From NCBI RefSeq assembly GCF_002179555.1, contig NZ_NHOU01000009.1, forward strand, positions 99,763 to 163,762: DNA of 64,000 nt. Reading direction: 5' to 3'. Position numbers and translations under genes: made by a program. Below the pieces are notes generated by a model. The model was not told the DNA's origin. It saw only the letters and a program-made list of their open reading frames with translations, and did not search any database. This stretch comes from Salinicola salarius (GTDB lineage: Bacteria > Pseudomonadota > Gammaproteobacteria > Pseudomonadales > Halomonadaceae). Of this stretch, positions 18,001 through 25,592 are shown piece by piece. Numbering within the stretch: position 1 is the stretch's first letter; each line of letters starts with the position of its first letter.

Positions 18001-18108
18001 CAGCGTATCGCCGGCGTAGCCCGTGTAGCGCTTGCCGTTGAACGTGAAGGAGAGTTCGCGGGAGCGATCGATGCGACCGCCGCGGCTGGATCGATGGATC
18101 TGCGTCAT
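15064..18108 (-). CDS. soxA: Sarcosine oxidase alpha subunit
   Basis: The product has 1014 residues, full length for the family. The N-terminal region (about 15-115) has the ferredoxin-like [24 protein letters not shown] start. An NAD-binding Rossmann core begins near residue 172 ([18 protein letters not shown]), and a C-terminal GcvT/THF-binding domain (about 610-1000) carries [24 protein letters not shown]. The alpha subunit holds NAD+ and the THF-dependent channel end of the enzyme. It overlaps soxD by 4 bp upstream and soxG by 8 bp downstream, so the three are co-translated. Confidence 0.95.
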   Translation of the reverse strand: [1014 protein letters not shown]

Positions 18109-18497
18109 GCCCGTGCCTCCGTGTTCAACGCTTCGTCTTCAGGGCGCGCGCCGACCGTCTGCCAACCGCCGGACGCGGTCTGAACGCCGGACTGGCGTTC
18201 GTCGGCGGCCAGCGTTTCGGCCGTGATCGAGGGGCGCTCGCCCATCTTGTAGGTTTCGAGAATCTCGTAGTTCGCGGTATGCCGCGTAATGTTGAAGAAC
18301 TTGCGGCAGCCGACGGAATGTACCCACAGCTCGTGGTGAATGCCGCGGGGGTTGTCGCGGAAGAACAGGTAGTCGCCCCATTGTTCATCGGAACAGTTCT
18401 CCGGGTCGGCGGGGCGCTGCAGGTGAGCCTGACCACGCGGATGGAACTCTTCCTCTTCGCGATACTCTTCGCAGTAAGGGCAGTAAATATGGAACAT
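18105..18497 (-). CDS. soxD: Sarcosine oxidase delta subunit
   Basis: The product has 130 residues from MFHIYCPYCEEYREEEEF (start 18497), with AGGAGGA 7 bases upstream. The N-terminal CPYC pair is part of the zinc site of SoxD. The core (DPENCSDEQWGDYLFFRDNPRGIHHELWVHSVGCRKFFNI) is the typical family block. It is slightly longer than many SoxD proteins because of an Ala/Thr-rich tail. It overlaps soxA by 4 bp. Its ribosome-binding site lies immediately next to the inserted MITE-like element, which separates it from soxB. Confidence 0.93.
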   Translation of the reverse strand: MFHIYCPYCEEYREEEEFHPRGQAHLQRPADPENCSDEQWGDYLFFRDNPRGIHHELWVHSVGCRKFFNITRHTANYEILETYKMGERPSITAETLAADERQSGVQTASGGWQTVGARPEDEALNTEARA

Positions 18498-18510
18498 GCA
18501 AGAGTCCTCC

Positions 18511-18691
18511 TTAGGGAAACACTGCATAAATGTCTGCGCAGGCGAATCGCTGCGTTACGCGGTGCTGGAGCGCCAGCCCGGTCGGAATCCTCACCTATAC
18601 CCCATAGGCTCCGGTTGCTGCGCTCCGTGCGCCTTGCGACGGAGTGCCGCCCACTTCATCCTGCTCGCCGATTTATTCAGCGCTTCCTTAG
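18511..18691. mobile_element. Small non-autonomous IS5-type MITE inserted between soxB and soxD, including its target duplication
   Basis: A 173-bp element (18515-18687) has imperfect terminal inverted repeats: GGAAACACTGCATAAAT at one end and, inverted, GGAAGCGCTGAATAAAT at the other. It is flanked by a direct TTAG on both sides (18511-18514 and 18688-18691). The GGAAG-start ends and the 4-bp YTAR target are those of the IS5 group of the IS5 family. It carries no ORF. Removing the element and one TTAG leaves soxB stop TAA running straight into the soxD AGGAGG, as expected for an intact operon. The insertion recreates the soxB stop codon from the target duplication. Confidence 0.85.
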
Positions 18692-19938
18692 TGGGCGACG
18701 CCAGCGGCGCCGTGTTCGTCCACCAGGGCGCCGGTGTGGAAGCGGTCGATCGAGAACGGTGCGGCCAGCGGATGCGCTTCGCCCTTGGCCAGCGTCGCCG
18801 CGAAGACATGGCCGGAGCCCGGCGTGGCCTTGAAGCCGCCGGTGCCCCAGCCGCAGTTGAAGAACATGCCCTTGACCGGCGTGGCCGAGAGAATCGGACT
18901 GGCGTCGGGGCAGGTGTCGACGATGCCGCCCCACTGGCGGTTCATGCGCACGCGGGAGAAGATCGGGAACATCTCGACGATTGCCTGCAGGGTATGCTCG
19001 ACGGTCGGGTAGCTGCCGCGCTGGCCATAACCCACGTAGCCGTCGATGCCGGCGCCGATGACCAGATCGCCCTTGTCCGACTGGCTGATGTAGCCATGCA
19101 CATGGTTGGACATGACCACCGTATCCAGCACCGGCTTCAGCGGCTCGGAGACCAGCGCCTGCAGCGGGTGGGACTCTAGCGGGAGCTTGAAGCCGGCCAT
19201 CTTGGCGAGCACGCCGGAGTTCCCGGCGGCGACGCAGCCCACCGTCTTCGCTTCGATGTCGCCGCGATTGGTGTGAACGCCATGGACGCGGCCGTCACGG
19301 ATCTTGAAACCGGTGACTTCGGTGTTCTGCAGCAGGTCCACGCCGAGTGCGTCCGCCGCCCGCGCGTAGCCCCAGGCCACGGCGTCGTGACGGGCCACGC
19401 CGCCGCGCGGCTGCCAGGAAGCGCCGAGGACCGGATAGCGGGCCCGGCTCGAGCAGTCGAGGATCGGCACGATCTCTTGGACCCCCTTGGCATCGAGGAC
19501 TTCGCCATCGATCCCGTTCAGGCGGTTGGCGTTGACGCGGCGCTGGATGTCGCGCATGTCCTGCAGCGTGTGGCCGAGGTTGAGCACGCCCCGCTGCGAG
19601 AACATCACGTTGTAGTTGATGTCCCGGGAGAGGCCTTCCCACAGCTTCATGGAGTGTTCGAACAGCGCGGCCGCTTCGTCCCAAAGATAGTTGGAACGCA
19701 CGATCGTGGTGTTGCGAGCGGTATTGCCGCCACCCAGCCAGCCTTTCTCGATCACCGCGACATTGGTGATGTTGTGGACCTTGGCCAGATAGTAGGCGGT
19801 AGCCAGCCCGTGGCCGCCACCGCCGACGATGACGATATCGTATTGTTTCTTCGGCGTAGGATTGCGCCACTGGCGCTGCCAGTTTTCGTGATGGTTCAGC
19901 GCGTGCTTGACCAGACCGAATCCGGAATAGCGTTGCAT
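18688..19938 (-). CDS. soxB: Sarcosine oxidase beta subunit
   Basis: The product has 416 residues from [20 protein letters not shown] (start 19938), the standard SoxB length and N-terminus; the longer upstream frame has no family similarity. An FAD-binding Rossmann motif [20 protein letters not shown] starts at about residue 33. [23 protein letters not shown] near the C-terminus is the conserved DAO-family flavin segment. SoxB binds FAD and covalent FMN and oxidises sarcosine. It is the first gene of soxB-D-A-G-purU. Its stop codon is formed within the TTAG duplication of the adjacent MITE. Confidence 0.95.
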   Translation of the reverse strand: MQRYSGFGLVKHALNHHENWQRQWRNPTPKKQYDIVIVGGGGHGLATAYYLAKVHNITNVAVIEKGWLGGGNTARNTTIVRSNYLWDEAAALFEHSMKLWEGLSRDINYNVMFSQRGVLNLGHTLQDMRDIQRRVNANRLNGIDGEVLDAKGVQEIVPILDCSSRARYPVLGASWQPRGGVARHDAVAWGYARAADALGVDLLQNTEVTGFKIRDGRVHGVHTNRGDIEAKTVGCVAAGNSGVLAKMAGFKLPLESHPLQALVSEPLKPVLDTVVMSNHVHGYISQSDKGDLVIGAGIDGYVGYGQRGSYPTVEHTLQAIVEMFPIFSRVRMNRQWGGIVDTCPDASPILSATPVKGMFFNCGWGTGGFKATPGSGHVFAATLAKGEAHPLAAPFSIDRFHTGALVDEHGAAGVAH

Positions 19939-20258
19939 GCTTTTCTCCTGGAGAGACGCCGCCCGAGCAGCCTCGCCGCGGCGTCGGAAATCGTTGAAAT
20001 CAGATCGTTGGAAGCTTGCGGTCATGATCCGCCAGGCAGATCGAAAGGCGCTTGAACGTTTGCGACAGGATAATTGAATGAAGGGGAAGCCGCGGTCGAC
20101 CGGAAAACCGCGCCGTGGCCTCGCAGTCGTGCGCTGCTGGCCGGCCGGGAGAGGCCGGCCCTATGTCGAAAAGCGATATTTATGACGCTAACGTTTCCGA
20201 CACTCGGCCTGGATCGAGCGGGGCGATGCCGGCACGGGGCATGAGGGGAAAGGCGCCT
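19939..20258. other. Leader/promoter region of the sox operon
   Basis: The 320 bp between soxB and the AraC-type regulator gene should hold the sox promoter and the 3' end of the regulator transcript. A perfect GC hairpin (GGCCGGCC, 6-base loop, GGCCGGCC) lies at 20139-20160 without a T tract. No regulator site could be assigned with confidence. Confidence 0.5.
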
Positions 20259-21329
20259 TCAGTGCTGAGCCGGCGCGGCGAGTTCGAGCACTCGGGAGGT
20301 CTGGCCGACGTGGAGAAAGAACGGGTCCACGAGCTTGGCGCGCTGATCCTCGGAGAGCCGCCTGACCTCCGAAGGGGGAATGCCGAAGACCTCGCGGAAG
20401 TGCCGCGAGAAGTGGGCCGTGTCGGCAAAACCGCAGCGCTCGCCGATATCCGTGATGCTGTGTTTGGTGTAGTTCAGCATCCAGCACCCGTAGTGCAGGC
20501 GCAGGTCGCGGGCGAATTTCTGCGGCCCGACCCCGAACTGATCCCGGAAATGGCGCTCGATGTTGCGCCGCGAGGTATGCAGGCGCTTCGCCAGCCGCTC
20601 GATCGTGACCACCTCGCCCAGATGCTGCTCGAAGATCGAGATGGCCCGTCGAACCAGCGGATCGGAGACCCGGCTGAAGACCACGGGCTGCGGCTGGGGA
20701 TGTTGCCCGGGCCGCGGCTCGTCGATCAGCATGATATGCAGGCTCTTCTTCGCCCATAGCCGTCCCAGGTGTCGCTCCACCAGGTACGCGGCCAGGTCGG
20801 CGGATGCCACGCCGCCGGCACAGGTCAACCGATTGCCGTCATCCAGAAAGAGCTGGTCGGCCACCGGCTCGATATCCGGGTAGCGCTGCACGAGATCGGC
20901 ATGGTGATACCAGCTGATGCAGCATCGGCGGCCATCCATCAACCCTGCCTTGATCAGGGAAAAGACCCCGGTACAGACCCCGACGAGAGGAACGTCGCAC
21001 TGCGCTGCCAGGCGCAGATAATCCAGCGCCTGCTGATCCTCCTCTTCGGCCGCGCCGAGTACCCCGCCGATGACCACGATGTAATCGAAGCGTTCGGGGG
21101 CCGTCAGCAGTCCGCAGCCGGTGATCGTGGCGCCGCTGCTGGAAACGACGTCCTGCCCGCCGCTGCTCATGAACTGCCAGCGACAGCGGATCTGCTGACT
21201 GCGGTCGCCGTCGTCGGCGGACAGCCGCAGGCAATCGACGAAGGCCGAGAACGGCAGGATGGTGAAGCGCTGCAGCAGCACGAATCCGACCGAAAGAGGC
21301 TCGTCTGAAGAAGAGAAATCTGGGGCCAT
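20259..21329 (-). CDS. GbdR/SouR-type AraC-family activator (GATase1-like plus HTH)
   Basis: The product has 356 residues. The N-terminal DJ-1/PfpI-like domain (about 12-190) contains FDYIVVIGGVLG and the nucleophile-elbow-like VGVCTGVFSLIKAGLMDG. The C-terminal AraC double HTH (about 225-325) has RRNIERHFRDQFGVGPQKFARDLRLHYG and ITDIGERCGFADTAHFSRHFREVFG. This is the architecture of Pseudomonas GbdR (betaine/dimethylglycine) and SouR (sarcosine). Located upstream of and co-oriented with soxB, it is the probable sox activator. A decayed paralogue occurs in the island at 55529-56197. Confidence 0.9.
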   Translation of the reverse strand: MAPDFSSSDEPLSVGFVLLQRFTILPFSAFVDCLRLSADDGDRSQQIRCRWQFMSSGGQDVVSSSGATITGCGLLTAPERFDYIVVIGGVLGAAEEEDQQALDYLRLAAQCDVPLVGVCTGVFSLIKAGLMDGRRCCISWYHHADLVQRYPDIEPVADQLFLDDGNRLTCAGGVASADLAAYLVERHLGRLWAKKSLHIMLIDEPRPGQHPQPQPVVFSRVSDPLVRRAISIFEQHLGEVVTIERLAKRLHTSRRNIERHFRDQFGVGPQKFARDLRLHYGCWMLNYTKHSITDIGERCGFADTAHFSRHFREVFGIPPSEVRRLSEDQRAKLVDPFFLHVGQTSRVLELAAPAQH

Positions 21330-21456
21330 ATCGTAGTCTCAGGGCATGGTCGAGGCCGAGGCATCAATCCAGTTTGTCATGACACGCGCTGGTACGTCGC
21401 TTCCACAAGCCCTCAGGAGCAGTGCTCGATGGGGCTTCGTTGCCATTCACCATCGA

Positions 21457-23589
21457 TCAACGTCTCGCGCAGGCATTGGCCCACGCCTTGATCTCGGGAT
21501 AGGGGCGCTGCTCGTAGATGCCGAAACCGGGCAGCTGCCGCGCCTTGAGCGGCGTGAAGACCGGCATGGCGAGCCCGCACAGAAAGTGCGCGATGCGTTG
21601 CGCCCCCGGCACCGTGCCAATCTGCTCGCGGTGACGCTCGATCAGCGGCCGGGCGTATCGTTCGAAGTCGTCATCGGTCAATTCAGGCAGCGCCGCCGCG
21701 CTCGGCAGGCGGGCAACGTGACCGTGGCAGACCGAGCAGTGGCCGCAGCCCCGGGCGGCTTGAATCGGCTGGCCGCATCCTCGGGCGGCTTGAACAGGTT
21801 GGCCGCAGCTTCGGGCGGCTTGAATCGGCTGGCCGCAGCCCTGGGCGGCCTGGACCGGCTGGCCGCAGGCTTGAGTTTCCGCATGCTCGAAATGGTCGTC
21901 GCCGAAGTACTCCGCCAGACGGCGGGTCAGGCAGGTATCCGATTCGAACAGTGCCAGCATCGCCTGCAGACGTTCGATCTCGGTTCGCTCGCGGGACTGG
22001 CTTTCCGCCAGCAACCGGTCGGTCAGGGCCTCGATGTCGAACGCGGGCTGGCACACCTCGTAGACATCGGTCATGCGCTTGCCTTCCAGCACCACCCAGC
22101 CCTTGTCCTGGAAATACTCCAGCGCGGTGATGACGCGCGAGCGCGAGGCATCGATCCCCGCATCGACGCCGGCGCGGTAGAGACGCTCGAAATTCACCGT
22201 TCCCCAGGTCTTGGCGATGGCGATGTTGTCCACCAACAGGCGCACGAAGTCGGCCCGTTCCCCCTGGAAGCGTGCGATCAGATCGCCGGGCTCCTCGAGA
22301 TAGCGCAGCCGGTATTCGGCCAGATAGGCGAAGCGGGGCGCGATCACGCCGTGCATCTCGAGGCGCACCAGCAATGTCTTCAACGGCAGCAGGCGGATAT
22401 TGCTGTCGCGGGAGAGCGTATTGAGCAGCACCGGCCACTGGCGCTGCGGCTGGCGGCCAGCCTCGGCGATCTCGGCCAGCACGTGACGAATACCCTCGCG
22501 CTCCGGCGTGTCGCCGTAGACGAAGTTCTCCAGCACGCGCAGGCCGTCGCGACCGGCCAGCATCAGGCAGCGTGACGGCTCGCCGTCGCGGCCGGCACGG
22601 CCAATCTCCTGGCTGTAGTTCTCGATCGACTTGGGCAGGTCGTAGTGGATCACGTTGCGAATGTTGCCCTTGTCGATCCCCATGCCAAAGGCGATGGTGG
22701 CGACGATGCAAGGGATCTCGCCGCGCATGAAGCCCTGCTGGATCTCGTCCCGCGTCTCGCTGTCGAGACCGGCGTGATAGGCGCGCACCGTGAAGCCCTG
22801 ATTCGCCAGCGCCGCGGCGACCGACTCGGCGGTCTGCTGCAGGGTGACGTAGACGATGGTGGGCGCCTGCGATGCCGGCTGTTGTCCTGGCGACTGTCGT
22901 GACGAGCGTTGCGGCGCCAGCCATTCGACCAGCGCCGGCAGCCGGCGTTCGCTCTCTACCGGCTGCACCAGAAGCTCGAGGTTGTCGCGATAGAAGCCGG
23001 TGGTGACGACATCGTCCGCGGCGATGGCGAACTTGGCGCGCATGTCGTCGATCACGGCGGGCGTCGCGGTGGCGGTCAGCAGCAGCGCCTGTGGGATGCC
23101 GAACTCGCGCTGGTAGTCCGGCAGCTTCAGGTAGTCCGGGCGAAAGTTGTGGCCCCATTCGGAGATGCAGTGAGCTTCGTCGACCACCAGCAGCGAGATC
23201 GCGACCTGGCGCAGAAAGTGGCGAAAGCGCTCGTTCTTGAGCCGTTCCACCGAGACCATCAGGATCTTCAGCTCGCCGCGGCGGGCACGCTCCATGATGT
23301 CGCGGGCGGTGTCGCGATCCTGGGTCGAATCGAGACTCGCGGCCGCCACGCCGTGGCGTTGGAGGAAGGCCAACTGGTCCTGCATCAATGCCAGCAGCGG
23401 CGAGACCACCAGCGTGAGATGCGGCAGGTGGAGCGCCGGCAACTGGTAGCAGAGCGACTTGCCGGCGCCGGTGGCGAAGATCGCTGCCGTCGAGCGGCCA
23501 CCGATGACGCGCTCGACGACCGCTTCCTGGCCGCCGCGGAACGCCGGGAAGCCGAACACCTCGAGCAGGGTATCGCGAGCGCTTTTCAT
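21457..23589 (-). CDS. RecQ-family ATP-dependent DNA helicase with repeat-expanded zinc region
   Basis: The product has 710 residues from MKSARDTLLEVFGFPAFRGGQ (start 23589); the 32-codon upstream extension is unlikely. It carries helicase motifs I (FATGAGKSLCYQLPAL), II (VVDEAHCISEWG), III (LLTATATP) and VI (YSQEIGRAGRDG), then a RecQ C-terminal winged-helix region. The Zn-binding segment (YFGDDHFEHAETQACG...CGHCSVC) is interrupted by four copies of a 10-residue CGQPxQAAxG unit that adds four extra Cys. There is no clear HRDC domain; the short C-terminus (PLIERHREQIG...) is shared by a subgroup of secondary RecQ-like helicases. A 3'-to-5' unwinding activity is expected. It lies 31 bp downstream of an MFS gene. 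Confidence 0.88.
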   Translation of the reverse strand: MKSARDTLLEVFGFPAFRGGQEAVVERVIGGRSTAAIFATGAGKSLCYQLPALHLPHLTLVVSPLLALMQDQLAFLQRHGVAAASLDSTQDRDTARDIMERARRGELKILMVSVERLKNERFRHFLRQVAISLLVVDEAHCISEWGHNFRPDYLKLPDYQREFGIPQALLLTATATPAVIDDMRAKFAIAADDVVTTGFYRDNLELLVQPVESERRLPALVEWLAPQRSSRQSPGQQPASQAPTIVYVTLQQTAESVAAALANQGFTVRAYHAGLDSETRDEIQQGFMRGEIPCIVATIAFGMGIDKGNIRNVIHYDLPKSIENYSQEIGRAGRDGEPSRCLMLAGRDGLRVLENFVYGDTPEREGIRHVLAEIAEAGRQPQRQWPVLLNTLSRDSNIRLLPLKTLLVRLEMHGVIAPRFAYLAEYRLRYLEEPGDLIARFQGERADFVRLLVDNIAIAKTWGTVNFERLYRAGVDAGIDASRSRVITALEYFQDKGWVVLEGKRMTDVYEVCQPAFDIEALTDRLLAESQSRERTEIERLQAMLALFESDTCLTRRLAEYFGDDHFEHAETQACGQPVQAAQGCGQPIQAARSCGQPVQAARGCGQPIQAARGCGHCSVCHGHVARLPSAAALPELTDDDFERYARPLIERHREQIGTVPGAQRIAHFLCGLAMPVFTPLKARQLPGFGIYEQRPYPEIKAWANACARR
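21741..21870. repeat. 30-bp coding minisatellite inside the RecQ-family gene
   Basis: Units starting at 21741, 21771, 21801 and 21831, with a partial fifth at 21861, all begin GGCCGCA and share GGGCGGCTTGAA or a near variant. In the gene frame each unit encodes CGQP(I/V)QAA(R/Q)(G/S), keeping the reading frame. Copy number could vary between strains by slippage. Confidence 0.9.
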
Positions 23590-23620
23590 GTTGTCTCCTG
23601 CGTCATGTTCGTTTGTTGAG

Positions 23621-25387
23621 TCATGTCCGCTGCTGCGGCCAGGGCACGGTCGTGTCGGGCGTGGCAGCATCGGATGAGGTGACATCGGCCGGCGAATCGT
23701 CGGGCGGTTCGGTCTGGTTCGGCGTCAGTGCCGGTTGGTCGTGCCGCGAGGAACGATAGCTGACGCCGTGGCGCAGGCGCGGGGCCTCCGGGCCGCTGTG
23801 CAGTGCCGTGACCCGGTCGATGACGGCGCGGTCCGCCAGCGTCAGCCGGTCCAGCATGCGCAGATGCTGCAGCCAGTTGGGCACGAGGAACACCTCCTGC
23901 CACAGATCGCGGTCGACGACGTCGCGGTAGAGCGACCAGCGCTTGGCACCGTTGCGCAGCCGCAGCTTCCTCAGTGGGCGCACGGCGCGGGCGAATTCGC
24001 GCAGATGCTCGCTGTCGATGCGGTATTCGACTGTCACCATCACCGAGCCCCGTGCCGGATTGAACTCGAAGTCCGGCCTGTGGGTGTGCGCTTCCGGCGC
24101 CTCGACCAGATCGTTGGCGTCCAGGTCCGGCAGTCGGGAAGGGAGTAGCAGCAACGCCGAGACGATCAGCAGCGCGCCGGCCAGCATCAGCGCCATCTGC
24201 ACGCCCAGGCCGTCGGCCAGCTGCCCCCACAGCAGCGAACCCAGCGTCAGCCCGGCGTAGAGCGCGGTCTGATACAGCGCCAGGGCGCGGGCCTTGACCC
24301 AGTCCGGCACCAGTATCTGCACCGAGGAGTTATAGGAGGCCACCGCAGCGATCCAGCAGCTGCCGCCGACGATGAGCGCCGGAAACAGCACCCACAGGGT
24401 ATCGAGCCCGCCGAGCGCCAGCATCACCAGGCCCAGCAACATCGCGGAGAAGCTGATCAGCCGGCTGCTGCCGACCCGCTGGCGGGCCCGGTTGACCAGC
24501 GTGCTGCCGGCGATCGCGCCGATGCCGAGGCCACCGAGCATGTAGCCATAGAGCGAGGCGCTGCCGCTGGGGTGCTGATGGGCCAGCAGCGGCAGCAGTG
24601 CCCAGAGTGCGCTGGCGGAGATGCCGAAGATGAACGAACGCATCATCACCAGCCGCGTGACGCTGGAGTACTGCACGAAATGCAGCGCCGCCTTGACCCC
24701 TTCCCAGATGCGTTCCGGGGGCAGCGACTTGGGCAGCACCGCACGCTTCCAGCGCCACAGCGCGGCGATCAGCCCGCAGAAGCAGAGCACGTTGAGCAGG
24801 AAGATCCACGCCGGCCCCACCGCGGCCAGCAGCAGCCCGCCGATGGCCGGGCCGATGGCACGCGCGGCATTGTAGTTGACGCTGTTGAGCAGCACGGCGC
24901 TCGAGACCAGGTTGCGTGGCACCTGCTCGTTGACCGCCGCCTGCCACGCCGGGGTGGTGATCGCGCCGCCGATGGAAACGCACAGGATCGAGACGATCAG
25001 CAGCGTCGGTGAAAGCAGATTCATGAAGGCGATCAGCGTGATGAACAGCCCGCCCAGCACCTCGATACCCAGGCCGAACAACATCACCTTGCGGCGATCG
25101 TAGTTGTCGGCAATCACCCCGGTGACGATCGACATCAGCACCAGCGGCAGCGCCGCCGCGACCTGGATCATCGCCACCGCCACCGCGCCGCCGTCGTTCG
25201 ACGTCACCACCCATGCCGCCGCCACCGACTGTGCCCACACGCCGAGATTGGCGAACAGGTTGGCGATCCAGATCATCCGGAACGCCGGGACCCCCAACGG
25301 GGCAAAGGTACTGACATTCGCCGGACGTGGCGGCGTCTGTTCGGATTCGAGCGTCAGATCGCTCTGGCGGGAAACGGGTTGCAGCAT
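23621..25387 (-). CDS. MFS_3 (EntS/DUF894-like) exporter with long cytoplasmic C-terminus
   Basis: The product has 588 residues from MLQPVSRQ (25387); an ATG 12 codons upstream is an alternative. About residues 25-410 form a 12-helix MFS domain (FRMIWIANLFANLGVWAQ; IADNYDRRKVMLFG motif A) of the family containing the enterobactin exporter EntS. Residues 420-530 form a soluble domain (VMVTVEYRIDSEHLREFARAV...LYRDVVDRDLWQEVFLVPNW) resembling dimeric alpha-beta barrel (antibiotic monooxygenase-like) folds, followed by a Pro/Thr/Ser tail. The location beside siderophore genes makes a siderophore exporter plausible, though this subfamily is broad. Confidence 0.8.
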   Translation of the reverse strand: MLQPVSRQSDLTLESEQTPPRPANVSTFAPLGVPAFRMIWIANLFANLGVWAQSVAAAWVVTSNDGGAVAVAMIQVAAALPLVLMSIVTGVIADNYDRRKVMLFGLGIEVLGGLFITLIAFMNLLSPTLLIVSILCVSIGGAITTPAWQAAVNEQVPRNLVSSAVLLNSVNYNAARAIGPAIGGLLLAAVGPAWIFLLNVLCFCGLIAALWRWKRAVLPKSLPPERIWEGVKAALHFVQYSSVTRLVMMRSFIFGISASALWALLPLLAHQHPSGSASLYGYMLGGLGIGAIAGSTLVNRARQRVGSSRLISFSAMLLGLVMLALGGLDTLWVLFPALIVGGSCWIAAVASYNSSVQILVPDWVKARALALYQTALYAGLTLGSLLWGQLADGLGVQMALMLAGALLIVSALLLLPSRLPDLDANDLVEAPEAHTHRPDFEFNPARGSVMVTVEYRIDSEHLREFARAVRPLRKLRLRNGAKRWSLYRDVVDRDLWQEVFLVPNWLQHLRMLDRLTLADRAVIDRVTALHSGPEAPRLRHGVSYRSSRHDQPALTPNQTEPPDDSPADVTSSDAATPDTTVPWPQQRT

Positions 25388-25530
25388 GACGAGCTCGCAG
25401 ACAAGGGGCGAATCGGAAGGCAAAGCCTGAAGATTAGCATCCTTGGTTCAGCCGTGCGGGTCCAGCGCCATGGCGCTCCGGCAGTGGAGATGCCGATACG
25501 TCATGAGGCGGCAGACGGCGCTCGCCTATC

Positions 25531-25584
25531 ACGAGACAAGAGACTGGTACGAGACAAGAGCCTGGTACGAGACAAGAGACTGGG
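25531..25584. repeat. Three tandem 18-bp repeats between the MFS and FhuC-like genes
   Basis: Units start at 25531, 25549 and 25567 (ACGAGACAAGAGACTGGT, with one or two substitutions). The array lies 9 bp beyond the stop codon of the ABC ATPase gene, non-coding on both strands as annotated. Function is unknown. Confidence 0.85.
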
Positions 25585-25592
25585 AAGATGGC

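Noticed and set aside
15784..18183. 799-codon open frame on the plus strand
   Set aside because: Antisense shadow of soxA caused by high GC; no domain, and soxA is certain.
21346..22575. 409-codon plus-strand frame with a repeated GGLNRLAA pattern
   Set aside because: The repeat is the antisense reading of the RecQ minisatellite; the RecQ-family gene on the minus strand has all helicase motifs.
21741..25584. The tandem repeats as a CRISPR array
   Set aside because: Units are contiguous without spacers and no cas genes are present.
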